NCBI GenBank assembly: GCA_013400975.1
Contig: WBMZ01010269.1
Span: 124,001-188,000, forward strand
Reading direction: 5' to 3'
DNA length: 64,000 nucleotides
Source of the DNA: Atrichornis clamosus
Lineage: Eukaryota > Chordata > Aves > Passeriformes > Menuridae
Position 1 is the stretch's first letter; every line of letters begins with the position of its first letter. Shown here piece after piece: positions 54,979 through 64,000 of the stretch. Under the pieces are notes generated by a model. The model saw only the letters and a list, made by a program, of their open reading frames with translations. It searched no databases and was not told where the DNA came from. The position numbers and the translations under genes are program-made.

Positions 54979-55052
54979 CATAGAATTGTTAAGACTAGAA
55001 AAGACCTCTAAGGTCATCAAGTCCATCCATTAAAAAAAACTATAAAAGCATT
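54979..55052 (-). mobile_element. CR1 LINE 3' fragment, antisense
   Basis: The plus strand reads CATAGAATTGTTAAGACTAG, AAAAGACCTCTAAGGTCATC and AAGTCCATCCATTAA. This is the reverse complement of a CR1 3' end with its octamer at the left. Similarity fades to the right after an A run. Confidence 0.88.
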
Positions 55053-58000
55053 GACTCTGTTGAGACCATGATTTTCAGTCATGAGCAGAGTTACAAATAT
55101 CACTTCACAGGCTCATCTTTTGAAGGGCTTTTTTTTTTTTCTGCAAAGGCAGTCAGGAAGAGCTCAGGAAGTCCTCCAAAAAATGAGTCCCCTCAGCATG
55201 TCTAGACAAACACAAACTTGTGGTTCATATGCATGAACAAAAATAAATGCACGAACTGCACATATATGCATGTATAGAATAAATGTACAAAACAAAATAT
55301 TTTTGCTGTATTGCCTGTCATCCCAGGAAAACCAGTAGCACTGAAGAATTGTGTTAAATTCTTTTCTTCTGTATTACACTGTTTTTCAATGAAGTTAAAA
55401 GGTGCAAATGAAGCATGAATAGTTCTGATCATTCTGGTTTTTGACAGATCAAAAACTTATTTACAGTCTTCAGAGGTATTTCAGTGGTCATATTTGAGTG
55501 CACTGCTAAACTTGATGTTCAGATTAACAAACAGGTAATAAAAAAGAAGCTTTAGATTTGCTAATTGGAAGTTGTCATGTCTTTAATAACTTGAGTGACT
55601 GACTCAAGATAGCTTCCTCTCTTGCAGGAAGATTAATGTAAAATCCCTTTTAAGGTGGTTCATCTTATCTATTGTATTCCCATTTTTACAGAAATTAACT
55701 AAATGCTCTTCTAGGCATGATTTCAGATGTGTTGTAAAAGATAATCTTCCAAGGCTGACGGTAGTAGATTATTATTAATCAAGCGGGGAGCTCCAAGGCA
55801 CTTGGGTGCATATTTCAGAAGGTTTATGGAAAACCTCCCTCCAGATTTAACTCAAAAAATCCATTCTCAGTACTAAAAATAGTTCTATGTATAGAGAGAT
55901 GTGTAGATATTAGATATATAATGCATAATGATGATTCTTTGATTTCCTTTATATTACGGCTGAAATGAGGTGTTTGTGTATTCCTGTCACTTGTTGTATG
56001 TATTTGTTGGTCTAAGGTTTACTCTGGGTAAAACTATCCTTAAAGCAAACACTGGAGTCTACATTTCTGAACCTGTATGTTGACTCCATGTGGTTTCAAC
56101 TTCCACCCTTTAACAACAAATTACTATTTATGTAAGTTGTCAAATCCACATAGGACAGGCAGTTGTAGAAAAAGAAACTGGAGCGTATAAACCATAGAAA
56201 AAAGCATAAGGCTCCTATAAGCAACTAGTCTTTCCTTTTCTGTATTTAGTCCAGTAAGAGTGAATTATTCATTACAATCAAGCTAAAACTCCTCCAGTTT
56301 TACCACTTCATCCACAAATTTGTTGAAAATTAAAGCTCAGCATGAAGCCTCCAGAGAATTATTCTGAGTTAATAACACCTGCAAAGAACAGACATTTCAC
56401 TGTGAGGTAAATTGCTGTGTGATTGCCCACATGTCAGCAAAACTTATAATTGGGAAAAACTGAATATTTTCTTTGTATTTAACTGATGAGGATTTTGTGG
56501 GGTGCCATTTTACGTTAAGTAGTAGCGTTATAATTTAGAATGTTTCACAGCAACCAATTATGTTTATTTTAACAGCAATTTTTCTTTTCTATGAGAAGAA
56601 TTCTATTGCTGTCAGCTGCAATTGCAACTTTATGCAATACACATTTAGAAACCTTTCTTATTCTTAGGGAAAATTGTCACAGACAGGTTTTAAACTGTGG
56701 AATTTTCTTCCCATGATTTCTTGTGAATTTAGAATTTAATACTTTGCCCTACTTAGCTGTATCTCATAAACACCAAGCTAAGTCAGGATTTTGATCTCTA
56801 CATCTGTAGCATATGTTTACTCAGTAGCTCCCTGGATAGCAGTGGAAACTACCTAAAGCATAGATTTTTGTTTCTTCCAGATGCTTCAGAAATGCACTCA
56901 TAAATAATATGAAAAATTCAGATGGACCTCCTAAATCAAATTGGATATTAACATTATTATCTATCTTAAAAAAAAAAAAGACAGAGAAAGAAAAAAGTCA
57001 AATTGCCTGTTCTCCATGTTGTGCTGCATTGTTACATGTTGAGGTCTTATTTTCTGCATTTTCCACAAGGTCTTTGCAGTAGAGAATATGCTTTTAAATA
57101 TTCCTGAATGCTACCAGGAACATGTTGGTATAATTTTCTGTCATTCCCTTATTAATCTCTTGCCATCTTTCTTCTCACTTTTGTTCCTTTTTGTTCCTTA
57201 CACAGAAAACTCAAGTGCTTGGCTCACTGAACTCAAATTTACAGTCATAGCTGTTGGGTTGTTTGGGTTGGGTTTTTTTTCCTTTCTTTTTCATCTTTTT
57301 TTTCCAGTTGTGACAGGAAAAAAACCACAACTGGTTTAAGACTAAGGAAAGAGGGACATATCTTATGGAGTGACAACTGCTTTCATATGTGTACTTTTAG
57401 TGCAGTGAAACTTGCCCCAGTGAATTCCTGTTATACACCTTTTACAGTTACTGGAATAAAATGTCCCTGGTGCCAAAGGCAAGGAGCTCACAACTACATG
57501 AATGTGTTAGACAATAATATGTAGTGGGTGCTCCTGCTGTACATAACAGCTGAGCTATTCTTACTGCAACACAACTAAGGGCTAATATAACACAGGTTTA
57601 TTTCCTTGGATCAACATGGGATGTATTAAAAAATAATTTGCTGGGCAAGATGAAGCTTTTCAGGCTCATGTAGTCCTACTGCCTGCTCCAGAGGTTGCTG
57701 AGAAGTATAATAAAATAGCAAATCCCTACTGACTGACTAATCTTTCTTTTCCACAACACTTCAAAGTATTCCTCTTTTTCACTTTAAAACAAAACTCTGG
57801 GTTAGTGGCCTCCAGCACAGAATTGTCTGTATAAGTCCTGCCGTGGACTCCAGCTTTAAGTTTGTAATCTCTATGTGGTGATACGTGTGATAATGATCTG
57901 TGTTATCACGGATCATCCTATACTTTAATTCAGCTATTAGAGGGTTCGAGGAAGACCTGGTGTTTGGCATAGGGCTCTGGGGAAGAGGAGAGGAAACAGG

Positions 58001-58243
58001 TGTATTGTATAAGCAAACCTCCATGTGTCAACATCCATGTGCTTGTCAGAGGAATTTATCTGCTCCAGCTGTGCTGCTTGAAGAGGGGATCTTTCAGTAT
58101 ATATTTATCTGACATATTATGTGTCTGAAACATGCTGTCAATTTCTTTCAGAGCTTTGTAGCATAGAGAATGTAATTATGAGGATGATCTAACATCACCA
58201 CAGGATCCCACAGTATGAACCAAAGTACCAACTTACAGCAGCT

Positions 58244-58412
58244 GATTGGGCTAGGTGCCATGTAGTGCTAGTTAACCCCTGTCTGAGAGAAAAGGGAAAG
58301 AGACAAGGAGTTGACTGTCATTTTATAGAGAGGAAAACCAATGCACTGAAAGACTGTGTGTTGAGAAAACCAATGGAAATTCAGAGGAGTAAAAGTGGAA
58401 ACCTGAAATAAG
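58244..58412 (+). repeat. Old amniote repeat, possibly the same family as 41354-41475
   Basis: The order GGGCTAGGTGCCATGTAGTG, a CCTGTCTGAGAGAAAAGG-like stretch, and TCATTTTATAGAGAGGAAAA follows the pattern of an old LINE or SINE-like repeat. In such repeats a GGGCTAGGCGCTGTACAAA segment is followed by CATTTTACAGATGGGGAAACTGAGG. It is very diverged, and the boundaries are a guess. Confidence 0.4.
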
Positions 58413-58791
58413 TGTTGTGCTGTTGGCTTTTAGTCCATGTTTCAAAAGGTCTTGTGTCATGTACAAACTTCTATTGCTTCAATAGCTCTTATTTTCAAAA
58501 TGTGACACCCATGTTAAAGACATGTTAAAGAAGGAAAAATGATGGCCAAATTTGAAATAAAGGGACTGCAAGCTATGCTTAAGTTCAAAAGGTTGTTTGT
58601 TTATTCCTGCTCTGTTAGAGATACGTACTCATATTTAGATGCTTGTCTTTGAATTATGTCATGAACTTGTCCACAATTTATGGAAATTTGTATACAAGGA
58701 GTCATATTGATCTCTAAGTTTGAACCAGTGTTGGAATATAAATGTTGTAAAAACAAGTTACAAGAAAAGAAAAAAAAATCTGATTTTCTAG

Positions 58792-58894
58792 GTTGTCCTG
58801 GAGCCAAGAAGAATGAGTTCCTGACTAGTGTTTTGGATGCATTGTCCACAGATATGGTGCACGCAGTGTCTGATCCATCATTGTCTTCTAGCCG
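58792..58894 (+). CDS. SMOC2: SMOC2 exon: start of the extracellular calcium-binding (EC) domain
   Basis: This 103-bp exon starts after GATTTTCTAG. It reads GCPGAKKNEFLTSVLDAL and then STDMVHAVSDPSLSSS, and ends with two bases of an Arg codon at donor CCG|GTGGGT. The Gly codon is completed from the preceding exon. The segment corresponds to the N-terminal helical part of the SPARC-like EC domain. Both splice sites look weak: the acceptor has an A-rich stretch just upstream of a very short pyrimidine run, and the donor departs from GTAAGT. The length is not divisible by three, so its inclusion is needed for frame. Confidence 0.95.
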
Positions 58895-59766
58895 GTGGGT
58901 TTCAGATCCTTTTTGTGTGTCTTTAAATGGATTCTGTCAGTGGTGAATGAATTGTTGAGGGCTTTGAGGAGCCTTCACAAACCTATTTAGGAGAGTTTAC
59001 TTCAAAGTTACCTCTGTGACCTATGTCCACTAAACAGAGATGCACTTCATAGATGACTTCTCAGCAGCACAGCTTAGGATTTAGGTGCAACTGTGTGTCA
59101 GTCTTTGTTGTCTTCACAGCTGTATTTCTGGAATGTGTGCTTCCTTCATGATTCATATTCTGCTTGCAAAAAACCCCGATGCTATCAACAGTCACAGGAA
59201 GCATTAGAAATGTGTAAGTGCTGTCAAACTCTGGGCATCTACAGGTCAGGTGCTTACCATCTGAAGAGGAGATAGCATTTATTGTTATAAGTTATCCTGT
59301 AATTCAATACGTTTAGGTGTTTTATCTCTAAGAGAATCCATCATGGGCTGTAATTGGAGCTTTGTTATTTGTTGATGCTGTTGTTAATCAACTTCAATTG
59401 GTTACTTTACACATTTACTGCATCTGCTGTTTATGAACCTGTCTTTTTTATTTCTCTCTCCACTTTTCTCTGTTTCAGGAAATTTAAGGGGAAAATGCTG
59501 TTTGTCAAGTATTATGCTGCCCTCAATAGGGTTTCAGAAAGTAAACTAAGAGCAGATTCTAGCCCTTAGTGTAAAATTTAGGATATAGTTGACCAAAGTG
59601 GAAAAAAAGAGGGATTCACTACAAGAAGCTAGTGTCCAAAAGTAGGGAGATTTATTTAACAATAGTGATGATCATCTGATGGTGATGTAACTATTCTGAA
59701 ATAAAGGTATAAACTGAGGTTTAAGCATCAGAATTAAGACTAAATTCTCTTTGTTTCTTGTGTCAG
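58895..59766 (+). other. SMOC2: SMOC2 intron (872 bp)
   Basis: A short intron with donor GTGGGT and acceptor TTGTGTCAG separates the two EC-domain exons. Nothing else is recognised in it. An acceptor-like TCTGTTTCAG near 59479 precedes a short open stretch, but that stretch has no similarity to SMOC proteins. Confidence 0.9.
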
Positions 59767-60041
59767 AGTTTCAGAGCCTGATCCAAATCACACTCTGGAA
59801 GAGAGAGTCGTTCACTGGTATTTCAAACAGCTAGATAAAAATTCCAGTGGTGATATTGGTAAGAAGGAAATCAAGCCATTTAAGAGATTCCTAAGAAAGA
59901 AATCAAAGCCCAAAAAATGTGTGAAGAAGTTTGTGGAATACTGTGATGTGAACAACGATAAGTCCTTGTCAGTTCAAGAATTAATGGGCTGCTTGGGAGT
60001 AACAAAAGAAGAAGGTAAAGCAGAAACAAAGAAACGCCATA
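59767..60041 (+). CDS. SMOC2: SMOC2 exon: EC domain with paired EF-hands
   Basis: This 275-bp exon is preceded by TTTCTTGTGTCAG and followed by donor A|GTAAGA. It reads VSEPDPNHTLEERVVHWYF and then a first EF-hand loop (59834-59869: D-K-N-S-S-G-D-I-G-K-K-E). A strongly basic stretch follows (FKRFLRKKSKPKKC), then a second EF-hand loop (59945-59980: D-V-N-N-D-K-S-L-S-V-Q-E). Both loops keep acidic or polar residues at positions 1, 3, 5 and 12, so both should bind calcium. In SMOC proteins the EC domain is linked to binding of heparan sulfate proteoglycans, which fits the basic stretch. An internal in-frame donor-like site, GAAG|GTAAAG, lies at 60014/60015. Confidence 0.97.
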
Positions 60042-61889
60042 GTAAGATCCTTTTCTATCTGTCTTTTTCATTATCTTCTTCAAAGCTGATGAAGTCTGAT
60101 ATTTATATGTGCCAGAATTATGCAAAATAATACACCCATCTTCAGCTAATGCAGCTGTTGCTTAGGGCATATGGCAGGAAAGTTGTCTCTGAATTGCTTT
60201 GCTCCAACAGAATTAAAAACTTCCCATTGATTCTGGCCATTGAATGTATTACGGTGGGAAACCTAAGAGGATGCAATAACAGTAATCAAAAAGCCAGTTT
60301 AATGTTATTATAGAATAGAAGTGTATTCTGAATGAGTAGAAATATCACACCTGTGCTTTTTGGATTCCTGGGAGGAAGCACATGGTTCTAATGACTTCTC
60401 ATTTCTCAAATGTGATTTAGAGATGCAGAGAGGAATGTGGTCATCTGCCAAACAGGTGGAACAACTGCTACTACACAGCCACCTTACCTTGCTGCCAAAC
60501 TGGTAGGAAGGGAAACAGCTAACTACAGAGTATAATAGTCCCTGTAGAGTTCAATCACACAAGTCCTGAAAATGGGAAAGAATTTGAAAATAATTGTAAA
60601 CAACAGTAGATCCCCATAGTTATAAAATTGTAGAAGAATAAATAGAGGCAAATTGATTTGTTTGGTACCTTAAAATGAAGTGAGGACAGTAAAACAAAGG
60701 TGCCACTGGTTGTATTCAAGTCTAGAAAGGGAATACTGCAGAAAGACAGAAGAGCGCTACATTTTAGAGGATAAATAGTAAAGTAAATTGTCCATGGCTC
60801 ACAGTAACAGATCTCTCACAATAAGTATCGACCAGATCCAGGATTTTTTTCCGTGGCAATTTTTTGTGAACCTTTGGCACTGAAAAACTAATGGCATCCA
60901 GTTGGAAAAAATGTTATTAACCAAGTCATTGGAATACCATTATTTTATTTTGTTTGTCCTGCTTGATAATTAAAATTTCCTTCCTGGTAATCCTTTCCCT
61001 CACACAAAAGAAATCAATTGCCACTTTGCTGCAGCTAGAGTTACTTCTCTAGGAAAAGGTGAGACTCCATCACCTGACAGGTGAGAGCTGAGTTAAGGAG
61101 GTGTCTCTGTACAATTTTGTGTGAGTCCCAGGTGTCTTGTGTGAGAAAAATTTGAAGCAACATAAAAGCCAGAGAGTTGCAAAACTTTCTGAGGAGAATA
61201 CTACTTGCTGCAGTATTTTTCAAGATCCAGTTTTGTTCCTCGTTGTCCCTGTACAGCTTTTTTGACTCATAAACTTACGCAGAAAACCAAGAGAGCAAGT
61301 CCCTCCTTAGTCTCACAAGTTTGCTTGTGAAGATGAATGGGCCACCAAATTCATTTCACTTGTTTGTTTGTTTGTTTTTCCCCTATTTTGAGCACTGTCT
61401 TTGACTTTAAGACCAAGAAACTTAAACAGTGATAATCTTGTCATTTTAGAGACTAAGTATGAACAATGTCTTTGGCTTGTAGAGCAGTTTCTGTGCAATA
61501 TCTTTAATCAAAGTGAATGCTTTCCAGAGAGTCTCCTTGTCCATGCTTCTTTCCTGCCAGGGATAATGGACTATATATACTACTAAAGATTTAATAGGTT
61601 TGAAATGCTCAGCCTTGATTAGATGCAATCTCCTAAGCAAATGTCACATATTAACTGGCAAGAGATGTTGTCATTCGTCTTTCATATAACTCCTTGAAAG
61701 AAGCAACACCTGTATTTAGGAAATTAAAAAGTGGATGTTTCAATGAAAGATTGGAAATATTTTATCTCATTTATTGAAAGCTGTGCACTTACCCTTCACT
61801 AAAAGATATCCTTTCAGCATGAGGGCTTCAGTTCTTGGGGATAACTTGCAAACCATATTTATAAGGTTATCTTTTCCCTCCTTTAGCAG
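60042..61889 (+). other. SMOC2: SMOC2 intron (1.8 kb)
   Basis: The intron runs from GTAAGA to the tandem acceptor TTTAGCAG. It contains a small TGTT simple repeat near 61.36 kb and no other feature I recognise. Confidence 0.88.
61360..61379. repeat. (TTTG)n short tandem repeat
   Basis: Four to five TGTT/TTTG units in a row, running into a T stretch. Confidence 0.85.
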
Positions 61890-61930
61890 CCCCTAGAACC
61901 AACACTGAGAGCACTTCATCCAGCAGGCAG
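61890..61930 (+). CDS. SMOC2: SMOC2 exon: C-terminal tail (small, penultimate-type exon)
   Basis: This 41-bp exon follows a good pyrimidine tract and a tandem acceptor TTTAGCAG, and ends at GCAG|GTGAGT in phase 0. Joined to the preceding exon it gives TPRTNTESTSSSRQ, close to the human SMOC2 tail as I remember it (TPRGHAESTSNRQ). The start given uses the downstream CAG. Using the upstream TAG (exon start 61887) would insert one Ala after the Thr. The human protein continues for only a few more residues, so one more very short coding stretch is expected. I did not find it between 61931 and 64000. Confidence 0.88.
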
Positions 61931-64000
61931 GTGAGTACTGAGGAGAGCAAGGTGTCCATTTCTGCCTTTCCCAGCTGAATTTCTTGGGGCTTTAGCAGTT
62001 GTCATTGCAGCTTCAAACTACATTAATCTGTTGTTCTACAGACTTGCCAGAAAAATGTCTGATAAAGTATCATCCCAATTAAAAATTTTTGATCTAAGTT
62101 GTATCTAGAGAAAGCTAGATCAGTCAATTACAGGTGCAGAGTAAATGTGCATAATGTACAAAGTGGATTAGGCTTGCCTGTGGAAGTTCCTAGGGAAGTG
62201 TAAGTTGACATATAGGTTAGTGATAATTTGACGAGTGTAATTGAGCACTCGTGAGGTTTTTTGCATTCCTAAATGACAGCATTCCAATACACTTTTAAAT
62301 GTGCATTGTCATCTTCATATACCTTTTGCTTTAACTGAATTCTGTCAATTTTCCTTTGTGTCACACTACAGACACAAACTTATCTTCATTGAAATGAACA
62401 GAGCCATGCATTTGCCATGCCCTCTGAAAATCTATACATTTCACAAACCCCACTGAATTATTATATGGTGGCTTTAAACACCTTTTAAAATCTTAGTGCA
62501 GAGAAAAGAGCTGTCACTTTCAAATGCCTTAGCTGGCTGAGAAAAATGATGCCAAAGAACTAGGATTTGCATCAGTCTGCTAATGTGTGTTTAAACTAAA
62601 ATTGCAGAATGGTTGGAGCAAATAAAATGTCATCTGTCCTGACAACATAATCCGTGAGTTGCTTTTGAATCAATTTTCTGCAAAGACTTGATTTTGTTTT
62701 TCAGTATAGCACCAGTGTGTGTAATACATGGAGGTCTGACTGCTCAAGCCATTGAGAGTTGCAAAAGGCACAAAAGCAGAGTTTTTAAAAAAAAGAAAGA
62801 TGCACTTTGAGAAGGAAAGCCTTAAGGGGAAAGGCCAGGAAAATGGGTTAAAAAATGCATTTTTCATTTGTGTGTGTCTGTTTTTATAATCATTAATTCT
62901 AAAGACTAAGTTTTCAGGGCAGTATTGGCATACCTTCCTAGTACTTTTGCATGGTCCTGAAGTAGGACTTGTGAGTCCAGTTATTTGAATGGTCTAGTAA
63001 AAGAATCATCTTCACACTGTTCTTACCTCACTATTGTATTAGTTAGAGGACTTAAATTATTAGTGCCCACAAAAGCATCAGTAAATGATGAACTAGTTTG
63101 AAAAATATTCATGTAAGCATATTATAAGAACAGCTCAGGTAACTCTGCACCAATGACAATAGAAATTTGGCTAAAAATATCCCAAAACCATAGTTCTGCT
63201 AAATGTCTTCCCATCTATCACAAAGCTAGATTAATTTGTTAGAAACTGAACCCTGGGTGAACCTACCCACAAGCCAAGAGGAATCTGCCTCTCATAGTTG
63301 CTCATCAATTTGTTGCTTTTATAATCTCTGATTTGTTTGATGTTAGGTTCACACTTCCTTAGGCAAGTTCAACATTGGTTGTGGCTTCTACCAGAGACCT
63401 CCTACATACCTTTGATGGAATATAAAATATTCTCACAGCTACAAAGACGTGATAAGTTTCTGTTTCTTTAAACAAGTGTTTGTGGTCTTAATTTTTCAAG
63501 TTTCCCCCACAAATCACTTATGCTTTAAACAAGACAGTCTGAAAACAATTTTCCTGTCGGAACTCAAAAGCATTCATAATTTTAATTATATAAATGCAAT
63601 TACTGGCACACGTGCATTACACTTGAAGCATGACAAGCTCTCTTCCCTTTCTTGTAATCTGATACTGACTTGCACAATCAGTAATAAAAGTGTCCTTAGA
63701 CCATCTATGTATTTTAATTTTGTCCAATAATTTTGCTGACTCAGCATCAATAATTTTAAGAGCTGTTGCTGACAAATGATAGCCTTAAATTAAGTCAGGC
63801 TAAGCAAACCATCTGTTCACAGTTTCGTACTTGAACAATACATGGCTGCAAATGCAGAAGGTGGTTTTAATCACGGAAGTTCTCACTTAAAAGGAAGTTA
63901 CTGAAAAGTGTAGGAACTACTCAAAGGAAACCACCCATCTAAGGAGGCCTGATCAGATTTACACCACACAGGAGACGCACACTTAAATGCTCACTTTCTT
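61931..64000 (+). other. SMOC2: SMOC2 intron downstream of the last visible exon
   Basis: It begins with the strong donor GTGAGT. I looked for the expected short final coding exon (a few residues after the SSSRQ end, then a stop) and did not see a convincing acceptor plus matching codons. The stretch has no recognised gene or repeat. Confidence 0.7.

Larger units (their letters stand above)
30764..58791 (+). other. SMOC2: SMOC2 intron (28 kb)
   Basis: The intron runs from GTCAGTG to GATTTTCTAG. It carries a sense 1.6-kb CR1, two small CR1 pieces, several very old palindromic or tRNA-like repeats, and small simple repeats. Between those elements I see no exon, RNA gene or other structure I can support. 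The longest open frames (50087-50536 minus, 48839-49333 plus) have no recognisable domain. Conserved enhancers could be present but cannot be recognised without alignment. Confidence 0.85.
23746..61930 (+). other. SMOC2: SMOC2 gene, partial (five internal coding exons and their introns)
   Basis: Five exons join in one frame with matching phases and GT-AG introns. Together they encode the C-terminal half of a SMOC-family secreted matricellular protein, which in vertebrates acts in extracellular matrix, growth-factor and BMP signalling. The choice of SMOC2 over SMOC1 rests on remembered family sequence: the linker reads YEQPKCDN then DLYKGRQLQG, and the EC domain reads LDKNSSGDIGKKE, all SMOC2-like. 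The upstream exons (signal peptide, Kazal-like, first thyroglobulin, SMOC-specific) and the final short coding exon were not found. The gene therefore extends beyond the recognised exons on both sides. No promoter or poly(A) site for it is in view. Confidence 0.95.

Noticed and set aside
59470..59569. Acceptor-like TCTGTTTCAG followed by an open stretch (candidate extra SMOC2 exon)
   Set aside because: The translation does not match SMOC proteins, the flanking exons already join in phase without it, and no good donor follows.
1..64000. CRISPR array, bacterial operon, prophage or defence system
   Set aside because: No regularly spaced repeats, no dense coding and no ribosome-binding sites. 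Exon-intron structure and CR1 LINEs show a vertebrate chromosome.

Overview
This is a piece of a vertebrate chromosome, almost certainly from a bird. Base composition is AT-leaning and nearly all of it is intronic. There are no bacterial-style operons. The recognisable transposons are CR1 LINEs ending in the ATTCTATG-type octamers typical of avian CR1. I recognised no SINE-rich or LTR-rich mammalian pattern.

The only protein-coding gene I can support is SMOC2 (SPARC-related modular calcium-binding protein 2) on the + strand, and it is partial. Five coding exons are visible: 23746-23932, 30681-30763, 58792-58894, 59767-60041 and 61890-61930. Splice phases and conserved residues chain them into one reading frame of about 229 codons. 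They cover the second thyroglobulin type-1 domain with its CWCV core, the linker, the extracellular calcium-binding (EC) domain with two textbook EF-hand loops, and most of the basic C-terminal tail. The exons for signal peptide, Kazal-like domain, first thyroglobulin domain and SMOC-specific domain are not found here and should lie upstream. The last few codons, stop and 3' UTR should lie downstream.

Layout: 1-23745 is intron upstream of the first visible exon, with a CA microsatellite and old repeats. 23933-30680 is an intron with a small CR1 tail and a 2-kb antisense CR1. 30764-58791 is a 28-kb intron with a sense CR1, two small CR1 pieces and several very old palindromic or tRNA-like repeats. 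58792-61930 is a compact cluster of three exons. 61931-64000 is intron with nothing recognised.

I found no RNA gene, CRISPR array or new multi-gene system. The observations most worth following concern RNA processing of SMOC2: a tandem NAGNAG acceptor, an in-frame alternative donor, a weakly defined frame-shifting exon, and a pair of oppositely oriented CR1 copies bracketing a small exon. A doubled tRNA-like palindromic repeat at 48673-48901 is also notable.
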